Shown here piece by piece: positions 21,187-32,691 of a stretch of DNA of 64,000 bases (position 1 is the stretch's first letter; each line of letters begins with the position of its first letter). The DNA comes from Diabrotica undecimpunctata. Taxonomy: Eukaryota > Arthropoda > Insecta > Coleoptera > Chrysomelidae. The stretch lies in contig NC_092810.1 of the NCBI RefSeq assembly GCF_040954645.1, positions 10,588,377 through 10,652,376 of the forward strand, written 5' to 3'. Under the pieces are notes generated by a model that was given only the letters and a program-made list of their open reading frames with translations, did not search any database and was not told the DNA's origin. A program made the position numbers and the translations under genes.

Positions 21187-21210
21187 ATATATGTATGTAT
21201 GTATGTATGC
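21187..21210. repeat. (ATGT)n microsatellite
   Basis: Five ATGT-type units, with a run of TATA before it. Confidence 0.9.
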
Positions 21211-21584
21211 ATAGCATCAGCTATCTAGAATAAAAACGAAACTAACAAACACTCCGAACACCAACTCTGATATTCTTTATCTGAAAAAATTTTGTCTGAA
21301 TATTATTTTTATGTAAAATTATTTACAAACAAGACATAATTAAGTGCATTTTTCGGTGATTAATTTTTATTTTGATTAGCGAAATCCATTTCTTAATAAC
21401 TTTTAATTGTTTTTCTCAGAATTTGAAGAGATAAAGTTTGATTGCTCTGTTTTTAACTTTCAGAAAGGAAAATATAAAATTAAATACTTGACTGGCGTCT
21501 AATATTATCATTATTTTTACTTGTTTAATTCAACTGATTTCAACTAATTACAAAAACTAACACTGCGCTTCTTTTAAAAGATGC

Positions 21585-21785
21585 CAGAATTAAAAGAGGA
21601 GCAGAATGTGGCACAGGTCATAACCGCCAAAAGGGAGCCGCCTTGGAACTGGTGAAGACAAGAGGTTTTGGAGACAAATTAAAAACAGGAAAGGAAAACA
21701 AATTTAAAATAAACCTGTTACAAGAGGATTCCATAAAACCCCTATATCAAAACAGATTAGATCAGAAACTTGAAGAATATACTTT
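21585..21785 (+). pseudogene. RTE-like LINE endonuclease C-terminal fragment
   Basis: The frame reads DARIKRGAECGTGHN, then NKFKINLLQEDSIKPLYQ and NRLDQKLEEY. This is the end of the apurinic-type endonuclease (expected RGAD..SDHHLV, with the catalytic SDHH altered to GTGHN) and the start of the linker. It is truncated on both sides. Confidence 0.65.
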
Positions 21786-21789
21786 TTCT

Positions 21790-22750
21790 TCTTATTAGTC
21801 AAATTCGCATCCACTGATTTGGTCCCATTCAATTTTATCCTCCGTTTTTTGGTTCAGTTATTGATTTTGTTTACTGAAGATTGTAGACTTATTGCAACTG
21901 CTTAATGATTATTTCCCACTGCTAGAATAGCTTTGTCGTCCTCAAATGTTGCGATTACTCCATTTTCGAATTCAGGGATATCGCTAGTGTATATTCTTTC
22001 CATATCTACTTTAAAACATGGTTAACAATTTAAATAAAAAGTTATTCTAATTGTTTATTACCTCAAAAATTCAATATTTATTAACGAATGTCCCTAGGCT
22101 CTCCTAATTAAAACTCCTAAAGGTTTGAATGCCCTTTTATGTCTCATAAATATTTTCAACTATCTGAAGACTTCTGTTTCATCTATTTTATTGACATTTT
22201 GTGTAATGATTCAACGTTATTCAAAACATTTCTCTGACGAAGTATGAAAGACCTATGTATAATATAAGTAAAATAAATAAAATCACAAAAAAAGCTTCTT
22301 TTACAATTTTTTTGTGATTTTTTCATTAATAATCATAATTTTTAAGATTAGCAACCGCATTTAGCCTATGTAGAATTGGAAAACTGTTTTAAAACCAATA
22401 GTTGCTGAAATACATGAGAAAAACGAGGAAAAATAATAAATTTTTTGAATATTTGTCATATAAATATTGTTTAATAGAAACTTAAGCTCACTTTTAGGAA
22501 CTCGTGCATAGGGAAATATATTATTTCTAGTGATACTTGACAGCGATTTATGCAACAAAATTCGTTTATATACTTCCCACCCAAACGTGGTTATTTCAAA
22601 GCAGATACCGCCTTGTCTATTAAAACTGTTAGACCCTTTGGCTCGCATCTCAAAATCCATTTAATCCAAATACTTACTTATCCATTTTATTGAAATACTC
22701 TTTGTATTACTTATAAAGAGTATTATCTATAATATCTAAGTAATTCTGCT
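21790..22750. other. AT-rich sequence without recognised features
   Basis: No domain or long inverted repeat was noticed. A 98-codon minus frame at 22361-22660 has no recognisable pattern. Confidence 0.45.
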
Positions 22751-22753
22751 TGT

Positions 22754-23870
22754 TCATTTGCAGATTAATACCTCTATAGAAGGTTCCACTCCATCCTTTG
22801 CCCTCCATCCGTTACATTTTCTTCTAATGTCTTCACTTCTCTTTCGATCTCTCAGCGTATTTCCTGTAGTTCTTCTCAGTACTCTCATCTCTGCAGTTTC
22901 CAGTAGCCTTTGCGTTGTGGCTGTGTCGGGTCTTGTTTCTGAGGCATATGTCATTATTGGTCTTACACTGGCTTTATAAATTCTTGACTTTATCTAAGTG
23001 TTAATGTGTCTGTTTCGCCATATAGTGTTATTAGGGCATCCTGCCCGTCTATTTGCTTTTTGTACTTGATCTCTCACTTCTTTGTCCAGGTCTCCATAGC
23101 TAGACAGTGTAATTCCCAGGTATTTTATTTCCATTATTTGTTAATTTGTTAATTTCCATTACATCTGGTTGGTTCTTTGCTGACTACTATTGTTTTAGCT
23201 TTCTGAGATGAGATTGTCATATTAAATTCTTTTGCTCTTACGTTAAATCTATGGACCAGTCTTTGCAGACTATCTTCATCTTGGGCTATCAATATTACGT
23301 CGTCTGCGTAAGAGAGTATTGTTATTTCTTTGTTTCCCATTCTGTATCCTCTTCTGATCTCCCTGATCAAATTAAAGAGCATGGGGCTCAATGAATCTTT
23401 CTATATCTGAATATGAATATTTCTATAGGTTCTGTGTGAGTCCATCTATTCTGACTTCCATTTTGTTGTTTTGGTAGATTTTTTCTATAGTTTTTATAAC
23501 ATTTAGGGGAACTTCTCTATTATACAGAAGATAGATTACATCTTTGAGTCTTACTCTGTCAAACTCTTTCTTTAGGTCAATCAGACACAGAAATGCTGGT
23601 CTATTATACTCTAGTAATTTCTCAGTAATTTGCTTTATAACGAATATTGCATCTGTACACGATCTTCCACTAGAAAACTCTGTTGTTCATCTGCTAAACT
23701 TATTCTCTGATTTATTAGCACTTGTAAAATTTTAGTTTTACTTTTAGCGTAGTATTTAACATGTTTATACCTTTGTAGTTTTCTGGCTTTTTTATCTCCT
23801 TTTTTGAATAGAAGAATTAAGTAGTTCTCTCGTTCTCCATACTTCCGGATGGAATCCATTCATCCAAATC
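22754..23870 (-). pseudogene. RTE-like LINE fragment, RT palm to C-terminus
   Basis: Minus-strand pieces are these. About 23860-23560 gives NYLILLFKKGDKKARKLQRY and RISLADEQQSFLVED..RV, the RT start. 23391-23149 gives SPMLFNLIREIRRGYRMG, ILSYADDVILIAQDEDSL and KAKTIVVSKEP. 22954-22754 gives SETRPDTATTQRLLETAEM and VLRRTTGNTLRDRKRSED. The YADD palm motif is intact but the frames are interrupted. The C-terminal string ETAEMRVLRR is shared by LINEs at 7949 and elsewhere. Confidence 0.8.
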
Positions 23871-24465
23871 CATCCAAATAATACATAATTTAATTATGTA
23901 ATCATGTGACTATAATCATTTATACCAGTCTTCCAATTTTAATCAAATATTATTAGATATGTATTGAAGTAAGTAGATAACTGCTCGCAACAGTCAAACT
24001 GACCTTGCCATAGCGATTGCATTGATAATTTTAAAATTATTACGATAGTATTGAGAAGACCAAGTCAATCAAATCTTTGTAAAATTCGAACATTTGGAAT
24101 TCTTTTAATAATATTTACTTATATATGAAGTTAAAATGGAAAAAAAGGATTAACCTACGGATAGTTATCTATAAACTAATTGATCAAGTAATGTGGTTTC
24201 AATTCACACGTAATATTCTCACGTGTGAGTTACGTACATGAATAATATATGACGTAAATACAGCATTGATAAAACATTTTTTTTTTAATATTATGATAAA
24301 AACTTCCAAATAAATGATTTTTTCATGAAAAAATTACGGGATCATTATTAAAACATTATTTTTTAAACGTTTATGAAAGCAAGTGATGCATTCGATCGTA
24401 ACTTGATGGAAATTCATTTTATGTAGAACACTGAAAACTTTTGTTTCCACACTTCCACAAAATTT
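23871..24465. other. AT-rich spacer, nothing recognised
   Basis: Contains a short inverted pair ATTCTCACGTGTGA around 24217, but no gene. Confidence 0.45.
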
Positions 24466-24466
24466 A

Positions 24467-24983
24467 TTATAAATTCTTATCACTACAGCTGTTTCGGCAG
24501 GGTGCCTTTCTCAAGTGATCTATTTTTGGTATGTGTTTACACTTTATAGTCTTTAAATGAATGTATGTATGTTTTAATTTGTTGATTTCCATGGATTCTA
24601 ATAAAGATAGATTAAGGCGTTTATTTTGAATATAAAGAAATTGAAATTCGTCATTAAAAAAACGATTATGGTCTAGGAGGTGAAAAGCGTACGTAAAATC
24701 TGTTTTTCTATTATTGAAAGCCCTTTTATGTTCTGTTATACGTTTTGTTAAAAGTTCTACCAGTTTGACCGATGTAAGTTTTTGGGCAGTCGCCACATTT
24801 AAGTTTTAAGTGTTTTTTATTTTGGCTCTTGTTGTTTTTAATATATTTACCTAAGTTGTTGTTTGTTATAAAAGCTAGTGTTATTCCTTTCTTTTCGTGT
24901 TTGGAGATTTTTGTTAATATCTTGCCTGTATATGTAATCAAACAGAAAGTACTGGGTTTTAAATAATCAAAATATTGAAACAA
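24467..24983 (-). pseudogene. Penelope-like GIY-YIG endonuclease
   Basis: Two overlapping minus frames give HLKLKCGDCPKTYIGQTGRT and then RITEHKRAFNNRKTDFTYA, HLLDHNRFFNDEFQFLYI and RLNLSLLESMEINKLK. KCGDCPKTYIGQTGR is the GIY-YIG signature with the preceding CxxC of Penelope-like elements, and the EHKRAF and LLESMEI elements complete the nuclease fold. A frameshift near 24750 separates the halves. A ribozyme-like motif at 24491-24515 overlaps the C-terminal codons. It is head to head with RT sequence starting at 24972. Confidence 0.8.
24484..24515 (-). ncRNA. degenerate hammerhead-like / Penelope terminal motif
   Basis: The minus strand reads CTTGAGAA, then AGGC and GCC around ACCCT, then GAAAC. 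The GGC/GCC stem and GAAA match the motif seen at 18780 and 50002, but CUGANGA is not met, so a working ribozyme is unlikely. Confidence 0.25.
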
Positions 24984-25510
24984 TAAACAAAGATCCGATG
25001 GAAAAGTACCAAAAACAAATTAAACTGGTGTTAGAAAATTCAAAATCAATATTAAATTCAAAAAAACAGAAATACCTCAATATGCACAGCCTCCTAAATT
25101 ATACTCTTTTATTAAATTACACAAACCTGATCACCCAATAAGATCTGTAGTTTCTTTTTATACAGTACCTTTAACCAACTTACACCTCTAAACGATTAAT
25201 GGAATTCGCAATGGAATACCTTTCATTGTAGTAAAAGGCACGGTAAACTGCACTGGAGTTCTCTATAATATTTTTAATTACACTACAACGAATGGTTTTC
25301 TGCGAATTCCGTTAATCGTTTAGAGGTGTTAGTTGGTTGAATGTACTGTACACTGTTATAGATTATTTTAGAACACACTAAATTTTCACTTAAATTTACC
25401 GTAAAAAATACAATAGAACTAGTTAATAAAATACATTTTCAATTACCTAACAACTCCAGATTGTAATATTTCACTTATTTCAAATTTCTCCAAGATGGAC
25501 AAAACACATT
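24972..25510 (+). pseudogene. Penelope-like reverse transcriptase fragment
   Basis: The + strand begins INKDPMEKYQKQIKLVLENS, continues in another frame as PPKLYSFIKLHKPDHPIRS and VVSFYTVPLTN, and resumes after an insertion with KFSLKFTVKNTIELVNKIHF QLPNNSRL (split here for length). PKLYSFIKLHKP-HPIR-VVSF is the classic Penelope RT region before the palm. The catalytic YxDD region is not present. A 166-bp inverted-repeat element (25173-25338) interrupts it. Confidence 0.75.
25173..25338. mobile_element. small MITE inserted in the Penelope RT
   Basis: The ends AACCAACTTACACCTCTAAA and TTTAGAGGTGTTAGTTGGTT are inverted copies over about 37 bases with three mismatches, and the match continues in part inward (CATTGTAGT / ACTACAACG). 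It cuts the RT frame at VPLTN. No clear target duplication was seen beyond a possible TTA/TGA. Confidence 0.7.
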
Positions 25511-26015
25511 AAAACTGTAACTAAAGTAATAATATTGAGATACGCACCACTCCTATTTCTTATCAAAAATTTCAGGTAGAATACTATTATAATTACCAAT
25601 CTTTTCTAAGAAATATATCACTTGCAATTTTTGACATGAAAAACCCAATCAAATATTGAACAAATAAATATGAGCTTTAACATCATAATACTTTAGTAAT
25701 AATATCGTTATAAAATTTTAAGTAAATAGTAGTTTTGTATTAAGCTAATTACAAAGTTCAAGAAATATTTATTACAAAAATGTTATTAATAAAACCTATC
25801 AAAGAACCTGCTTTATGAAGACAACATTTTCTATTTATGCTACTCTTGGCTATTCATTATTATTCATTGTGTACCTACTAAAATCATTTTTAAACTATCT
25901 CTTCTAAGAAATATATGACTGGAGCTAATTTACCTGAGACCCTTTCTGTAGAGTATTAAAATCACCACTGGTGGTGATCTCCGGGATTCACCCCTGTCTT
26001 ATCCCATTGTAAGCT
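25511..26015. other. AT-rich spacer, nothing recognised
   Basis: No coding or structured repeat was noticed. Confidence 0.4.
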
Positions 26016-26484
26016 TCAATGGACAGTGGAAGTGTGACGTCACAACTGTCAATTACTTTCCAAACAAAAGTTGAAATGCCCAATCTCAAGACTTTTTAAA
26101 TTCTATAAAGTTAACATTTTGCTTCCTCTGCTACTTTTTTTTTTAAGTATAGTGTTTTATACGATAATACCATCATAATTCAGTGTTCTATTTATATTAA
26201 ATATAGTTTAAAAGTTTAAATTAAAGACATTCCAACCTAACTTTATTGATACATGCATTTTATTGCTATTTTTATAAAACAACATGCTTTATTATTTACA
26301 CAACCTTGTAAAATTGTTGTAGTAACTATTAGAATACTTAGATATTGCAAAAAGCGGAAATATTCTGTAAAAGAATGAAGAAATAACGAAAAATACAAAT
26401 TATCCACACTAAACAAGATTTGTTTGGAAAGTAAAACTGACAGATGTCAATAAAATCTACGTCATCACTCCCACGGTCCATTGG
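26016..26484. mobile_element. candidate MITE with about 55-bp degenerate inverted ends
   Basis: TTCAATGGACAGTGGAAGTG and a following ACTTTCCAAACAAA at the left match, inverted, TTTGTTTGGAAAGT and GTGGGAGTGAT..GTCCATTGGA at the right. Identity is about three quarters, with small gaps. There is no protein inside. Confidence 0.5.
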
Positions 26485-28070
26485 ATCAGTTAATTCATCA
26501 TCTACTTTTATTTTTATTGTGTCTGGTAGTTTTACTTTTATTGTGTTGTTGGCTAGTTGTTTAGTGATATTATATAATTGTTTTAATTTTCAGGAAGATC
26601 TTCTAACCACGTTATTAAACCTAAACGATAAAAACATATGATTTTTTCGTATTATTTCTATAAATTAGATCTTATTCGGAAATCTGAAGAATGTGAATTA
26701 TTCTGGGACGACTTTCCATCCACTTGTCCAAAACACTATTAAAATTGAGCCATTAATAACAAATTTAGGTATTTAAAATCAAATTCTAAAACGGTTGGTT
26801 TTTTTACACCTGCATTCACACACATTTCAAGTACCTATTATGACAACCCAAAAAATGTATCAATGCGAATTTATTTTACGACTAGTTAAAAATAATGTAG
26901 CTATCGATTATCTCAGCCACAGTTACCCAAATTTAAATCAAATAAAATCTAGATTTAGATCTAGATAAAATTCCGATGCTATAAAATGTATTATTGCAGT
27001 GTCTAAAAAAAGCTCAGAAATAAAACGGTGTAAATGGCTGACTGTTGCTAATAAAAAATTTTATTATGACTGTTTCATAACAGACATATGTATTTAAGTG
27101 CGGTTATTCGGATACATTTCTACGAATGTACATAAAATGCCGGCTATAAATTAGGTTTATCTACGCCCCTGGTAGTAAACAATGAAGCCGCACTGCCGTA
27201 TGCCACAAATTGCTAATTACGGATAGAATAAAAAAGTTAGAATAGGAGGGAAAACATCAAATGATTTTAATAATCAAACATCAAAAGTTAATAGTTTTAA
27301 AACAGTTTTTAAAAGTAAATAGCAAAATATCAGTATAAATAATAAAGTTAAAAAGAGATCTGTTGCAGTCTTGGTGGTTTAAGGGTTCTGAATCTATTGC
27401 TAAATCTATCCGCTAACCTATCAAACGGTAATTGCCAAAAAAAATTCTAATAATGTCAAAAGAAACAAATATTAATTTATTCGTATTTTATATAAGTTAT
27501 AAAATTACAGAATCTATAAAATAATATACATAATAAAAATGTACGTTTTAAAAGCTTTCTCTCTTTGCATTTGAAGCATATAACATAATATACATTATAA
27601 AGACATGGCAAAATTGTCAACGCAATAGTTCGTTTTGTGAAACTAAATTGACAGCTCATTTGAGGCTATCTTCACTTTGACCATATATGAAAAATGCCCC
27701 AAAATAGTATTTCGTGTCATAAAAGATTTAAGTAAATTTAATAATAAATATTGTTATTAACTACTAATATTCTGTTTCTTTTAATTTCACTGTGACAGTA
27801 AAAGTGAATAAAATAAAAACGCTAACGTCATCTCATGTCACGTGATCGCTATTGCCTGAAGTGGATATTGCTGTAAACGGTTGATGCTGATTATAGAGCT
27901 CGGATTTATAGGCAATAAAAATTAATAAATGAACACCTGAAATGCTTATCGATCTAAGTGCCATATTTACCAATTTCATTTTATTCCTGCAAAATGATCC
28001 CTAGTGCCTACCCCCTCTAAACGGTTTAAATAAATTCCAACGGAATGCGTTGTGCAATGGAAGTACTATA
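26485..28070. other. AT-rich sequence without recognised features
   Basis: Short frames only (for example 27477-27659 minus). Nothing matches a family I know. Confidence 0.4.
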
Positions 28071-28325
28071 CTCTGTTTTTTAACCAGGAGGAGTAAACTA
28101 AAAAGACAGATTCACACCCAAGAAAGTTACTAGAAAAGTTACCAAATACATCTTCTTTTTTTGTTGATTATCTCGGCCTTGCGGTAATCCAGTAATCAGT
28201 ATCGGACACCTTCACACGTTGATTCTTTGTTTTTGTCATTTCTTTGTCATAACGTTGTTTGAATAATAATTTTTCGAATTAACTTCCAATATATATTATT
28301 TAGTATTTCTAATTACAATAAAAAA

Positions 28326-28514
28326 ATGTTGGACTGTTATGAAGAAGTTGAAGAATTTTTAGAGTTTATTTATCACATTGTAGAAGAAAATCGTCCGGAA
28401 CGTATACGAAAGCGATATATTCGTGATAAAATGATATCTAAAATCCAATGGAATTTTACAATATTACTGTTCCAGTCTGCTTATATTCTAATACAAGCTA
28501 AAGTAATGTGCTAA
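28326..28514 (+). pseudogene. short acidic/basic ORF, possible transposase N-terminus
   Basis: 62 codons beginning MLDCYEEVEEFLEFIYHIVE, then RPERIRKRYIRD. The ERPxRxRxRYIRD pattern resembles the start of PIF/Harbinger transposases, but the likeness is weak and no catalytic part follows. It ends in the palindrome at 28498-28536. Confidence 0.3.
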
Positions 28515-28536
28515 TAAAATTAGCACATTACTTTAG
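28498..28536. repeat. perfect 18-bp palindrome, 3-base loop
   Basis: CTAAAGTAATGTGCTAAT and its exact inverse flank AAA. It sits at the junction of the + strand small ORF and the minus-strand exon. Confidence 0.9.
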
Positions 28537-28571
28537 TAAGTCTTGATTTTAACAATAACTATTCTGCAAAA

Positions 28572-28757
28572 CTAACCTGTTGTCTGTTTTATTTTTGCTA
28601 CCGTGGCTGTTATTTTCATTCCAGAATTATCAATTTTGATTTGTTTATACATGGTTATAATCCATTGTTTCTCATTTGAAGATAAATGACCCAAATCTAC
28701 ACGGCGTTTTTTAAGTGGAGAGGAATAATTACCACTAGTACTTGGCATCGAATCCAT
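28572..28757 (-). pseudogene. IS630-like transposase first exon
   Basis: The minus frame starts with MDSMPSTSGNYSSPLKKRRV, continues LSSNEKQWIITMYKQIKIDN and ends MKITATVAKIKQTTG at an apparent donor (ACAG|GTTAGT). The block LSSNEKQWIITMYKQ lines up with LSTDAKQIIANVF in the transposase at 37047-38408, an N-terminal HTH of the DD82E/IS630-like group. No second exon was found between the TIRs. Confidence 0.55.
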
Positions 28758-29354
28758 ATTGTTATCTTAATAACACTAATATATCGCTAAATAGTTCTTT
28801 TTATATAAATACAAACGAAATATCTAAAAATGTAAGGAATAACGCAGAGAACACAAAAAATCGTCGATATAAATTTTGAATTTTAAAATTTCACAAATGT
28901 CATTAGTGTCAAAATGTTATAATTTAGTGGAGTAAACTTGCCTGCGGTTGGACCAATTACAAACAAGCATTACGGCGCGGAAAATTTGAATTACTCCTCC
29001 TGGTTAAAAAACAGACCATAGTTGATCTATGTGCCAGATGTCAACCAACCATTTTGTTGATGTACATCACGTGCGTTTCTCCACGGTTAGTAATTGTTTA
29101 CATGTTTAAAATATGTTTATTTCTATAGATATTAATACTAGCAGAGCCTTTTGTGATGAATCTGAAATTAGTAGGAACTTCAGGAAGAAACAGAAAACCG
29201 CCGGATTAAGTGGTAAATCCTATGTTACCGTAAACAAAAAGAAAGAAATTATACTTATATTAATTATAATTATAATTCAATTTAAAATATTGTCATTGAT
29301 ATTATGCGAGTTGCTGTTTCAATTTCGGATGTTTTAATACTTTTTTTTATTCTT

Positions 29355-29665
29355 AAATAGCTTTAGAAATATCATCCTCAAATTCTGACATTACTAATTC
29401 TATTTCATTGCAGTGATCAAAGTAAAAACACTGCGTCGAGCCATGTTCCTCACCTTGTAATTACTGGTTTAGGTGGCAAAGCGACACCGGGAAGGTTTTT
29501 AAACATCTGCACCTTCAACGGAGCCTTTAATACTGTTTTCATAAAAGTTTTAAAATAATTCGCTAATGGAAAATGTTTTTTTTCTGTAATTCTATTTACC
29601 CCGTGAGCTACACAAGTGCAATAAATTAAGTTAACGATAAAACATCCAACATTTCACAACATGCT
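29355..29665 (-). pseudogene. old hAT transposase fragment
   Basis: The minus strand gives IYCTCVAHGVNRITEKKHFP, then FMKTVLKAPLKVQMFKNLPG and LPPKPVITR followed by a stop and GTW. After a shift come YFDHCNEIELVMSEFEDDIS and KAI. This is the same domain as [15 protein letters not shown] and [13 protein letters not shown] in the hAT copies at 32750 and 55089 but much more diverged, so it is an older relative. Confidence 0.75.
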
Positions 29666-30340
29666 AAGTTCCAATCTGTTTGCAATTCGCCTGGCAGTTA
29701 TCATGCCATCTTGATTAAGAAATTTTACCAATTTTAGCTTATCACAAACTGTATAAAATTTCAGTTTAGAGGTCGAAACAAAATAATTCTGTTAGAAATT
29801 GTGAATTGCGCTGATATAATTATTAGGTATTGATGAAAGTATAGATAAAAAAGAGAGAGGATTCGATATTGAGGACAAGGTCAGACGCTATATATTTTAT
29901 ATTACATAAAAATATTAATTACATGTAATAAAAATCAAATGATTTGACATAAGTGTTTATCCACACTTACAAATTTCTCTGACAACTTGAAATAGGTATA
30001 AATAATTGATTTTAATTAGCGTGTTTTATTCAATTATTCGCTATCGCGTCCTCGTCTTATCTACTTTTCATTTGTTGATCGGGAGCGGGAGATTGTTGTA
30101 GTACATACATATCGAGAGGTAGATTGATAGATTGAACTTGATACAATAATTTGAAGAACCCTGAAAAAATTAAACGCACTGAACTCTAAGATACATGTTC
30201 AAGAGACATAGCAAGCAAGCAATTTAATTAAAACCAGCCTGTGAGACATATTCACCCCTAGGAATTACGTTCAAATCAATTTACTTGTAAGTAAATATTG
30301 CGTTTATTTGGCTGTGTGAATTTAATTTGAGAAAATAAAA
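29666..30340. other. AT-rich spacer, nothing recognised
   Basis: It may contain more decayed hAT sequence near 29670-29770, but not convincingly. Confidence 0.35.
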
Positions 30341-30341
30341 T

Positions 30342-30482
30342 GCCTCTAAATGTTGTGTTGTGCCTTTGTGCTCATCGAGAACATCAGGACACAGGTTTCC
30401 CAAGATATTCTATGAGAAAAAAGTGGATTCTAGCAATAAGAAGGAATAAATATGTGCCGACAATAAATGCACGTATTCGTTA
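30342..30482 (+). pseudogene. THAP-domain-like fragment
   Basis: The ATG at 30342 in AAAATGCC opens a 46-codon frame: MPLNVVLCLCAHREHQDTGF, then PRYSMRKKWILAIRRNKYVP and TINARI. The FP-x(4-8)-RKKWILAIRR-x-x-W/Y-x-P-T pattern is the core of the THAP zinc finger. The first cysteines (normally C-x2-4-C near residue 5) are poorly kept as CLC, and the later CxxH is missing. It could be a transposase-derived piece or a host exon copy. No partner domain is nearby. Confidence 0.5.
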
Positions 30483-30484
30483 AA

Positions 30485-31240
30485 ATACTTATGTATTTCT
30501 GGAATATTTTGGAAATATATGAAAATCCCTGTAGCTGTATGTCATAGGTATAACATATTAAAATGAAGTAAAGACTTCTGTTGTATGTTTTTATATTAAA
30601 TTAATTTAATATACTAACATACAAAAGAAGTCACCACTGTTACGTTACATGACTGTATTAGCTCAAACCCAAATACAAATACTTCACTATAAAAATTAGA
30701 TGTACATAAATATTTTTATTTTGGTCTGAGCTATAGAAATAAAACATTAAGAAGATGATTAATATAGTTTACCTTTCGATAAGGGCTTCCTTTTTTCCAG
30801 TAACTTTGGCATTTCTTCTCCTTAATTCGTTTTTTAATGCACAAACAGTCCAAGATCCGTATTTTTCTGCCATAATTTATTATTTATTAAATCGTAAACA
30901 AAAATACCATATTATACAAACTTCACGAACTGTCATAACGTTGACTATAGATAAATAATATATGACCCAACTACACTAGCGCCGCCAAGCGGGAGCAACG
31001 GCGTACATAGCTGTCATTAGTGCGATTTCAAATAATTTAATTTGTTTAATATTGCAACGCCACTGCATGGGTCTGATCATAGATATTCTATTGTCTGCGC
31101 GATTAACTATTTCGTGGAAGGGCTCGCCAATCGATTTGAAATAAGCTATAATAGATTCAAATTCAGGAGAGCGTGACTTGATCCTCTAGTCACTTGTCCG
31201 CGAATCTAAAATTGCTTGCTTGGACATCAAGCCTCCGCTC
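30485..31240. other. spacer without recognised genes
   Basis: No family match was seen. Positions 30585-30620 hold a near-palindromic TTAATTTAATATACTAACATAC. Confidence 0.35.
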
Positions 31241-31244
31241 TGGA

Positions 31245-31640
31245 CTAATTGAATATTCTTTCTCGTAATGTCAAGTTTCGTTTAGAGAAAGGTTTCATGA
31301 GATCTGTTTTTAGGGGGAAAGCATCGTCTGCTACAATTACCATTCCTGGTTGCATATTTAACATATTTCTTTTACATTTAGCATATTTATTGAAATATTT
31401 CCCCATCTGATGCTCTTCCTTGTGCGCCAACGTCTATGTATGTAAAACAGTAATGGGCGTCCATCAATGCTAATAACACGATACTATAAATATGTACCTT
31501 TATAATTATAATAATCAGAACCTGCATGTGGAAGATTTTGAATGACAGTGTGTTTACGATCCAAAGCACCCACACATGCCGGAAAATACCATTTCTTAGC
31601 AAATCCTTGTTCTATACGTCGCTACTCAATGTCTTTCGCA
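31245..31640 (-). pseudogene. PIF/Harbinger (DDE_Tnp_4) transposase fragment
   Basis: The minus strand gives KKWYFPACVGALDRKHTVIQ, YNYKG and SIVLLALMDAHYCFTYIDVG, then AQGRASDGEIF, GMVIVADDAFPLKTDLMKP and LTLRERIFN. GALDRKH carries the first catalytic D and YIDVG...SDG the second, and ADDAFPL is a constant Harbinger block. The final E-containing helix (RxxVENAFG) is missing after IFN and a stop. A frameshift and stop lie between GEIF and NM. Related host proteins (HARBI1, ALP1) share this domain, but this copy is broken. Confidence 0.82.
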
Positions 31641-31849
31641 GGGACCGTCGAGAGAAAAAAAATGTGATATTTTATACATCACTACTGATGTAGTGTGATC
31701 ACTATTCAAAATGATCTCTATTCTACGCCAATATGGTGCTGATACGCAATCAGTTCTGATATTGCATAGTCATGAAATGGCTCTTGTACCTACTTCTCTT
31801 CGGCCTTTATCTTCCGTTCAATTATAACTTGTAGCAGGTTATATTTGTC

Positions 31850-32435
31850 ATTTCTAATCATGGTCTAGGTACGAAGTCGTTCTTCTAATACTGTTCGCTC
31901 TGTATTGTGTTCTGTTTATGATATTCTGAGCATTCTGCGATAAAGCCACATTTCTAAAGCTTCTAGCCGTCTCATGGTATTTAATTTTAATGTCCAGGCT
32001 TCAATTCCATGCACAAGCAATGACCAACCGTAGCATTCAATAACTCTAATTCAGATGTGTATGCTTATTTTTCGGTTATAGATAATTTGCTTCCATTTAT
32101 TGTACGTGTTCCTAGCCTGTTCTATTCGTGTTTTTATTTCTGTATCCGGATCCCACTTATCATGTAGTACTACTCCTAAGTATCTGAATTTCTGAACTTA
32201 ATCTAATTGAGTGTTAGGTCAATTCGACAATTTTCATCAGTTTTGCTAATCACCATTACTTTAGTTTTAAACTTAACGTTAATATTATAAAAATAAATAA
32301 CAGTAGATATTGCATAATAGTTTAATTTGCTAATTATTAAATTTCCGTTCATATTCAACAATAGGCCTTGGACATTTTTAGTTGTTAGACATGGGTTTGG
32401 TATAATTGACGTTACCTCTGAACACAAACATCTAC
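31850..32435 (-). pseudogene. RTE-like LINE RT C-terminal fragment
   Basis: The minus strand gives FKTKVMVISKTDENCRIDLT, KFRYLGVVLHDKWDPDTEIK, TRIEQARN and KLNTMRRLEALEMWLYRRML. These are the LINE segments after the YADD palm (KTKVMVIS), the RYLG strand and the EMWLYRR tail. It is truncated, shifted between frames, and has no palm. Confidence 0.75.
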
Positions 32436-32637
32436 TATAACAGGTTGTAAGTCGTTTGCTTGACTACATAATTAATTATACCTATAGATCTTGTTTTTTA
32501 CGTGATAAAACTGTAAATGATTTAAGTATAAAGTGCAGCGGGATCTTAATTAGGTAGGTCACACGTAAGTGTGGATAAAACTGTAAATAATGTTTTATAC
32601 GATAATTTAATTTTTTCGCATCAGGTTACAACGATAA

Positions 32638-32640
<3 letters not shown>

Positions 32641-32687
<47 letters not shown>
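32641..32687. repeat. (AT)n microsatellite
   Basis: 47 bases of alternating TA, 60 bases before the hAT target duplication. Confidence 0.97.

Positions 32688-32691
<4 letters not shown>

Larger units (their letters stand above)
28072..29015. mobile_element. internally deleted DNA transposon with 25-bp TIRs
   Basis: TCTGTTTTTTAACCAGGAGG plus AGTAA at 28072-28096 is repeated exactly, inverted, at 28991-29015. Outside it ACTAT also matches on both sides. Inside lie an N-terminal transposase exon on the minus strand (28572-28757) and an unrelated small + strand frame (28326-28514), separated by a perfect palindrome. The catalytic domain is absent, so this is a non-autonomous remnant. Confidence 0.7.

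Noticed and set aside
24491..24515. Ribozyme-like motif at the end of the Penelope GIY-YIG frame as a working hammerhead
   Set aside because: CTTGAGAA does not meet CUGANGA although the stem and GAAA are present; kept only as a low-confidence motif.
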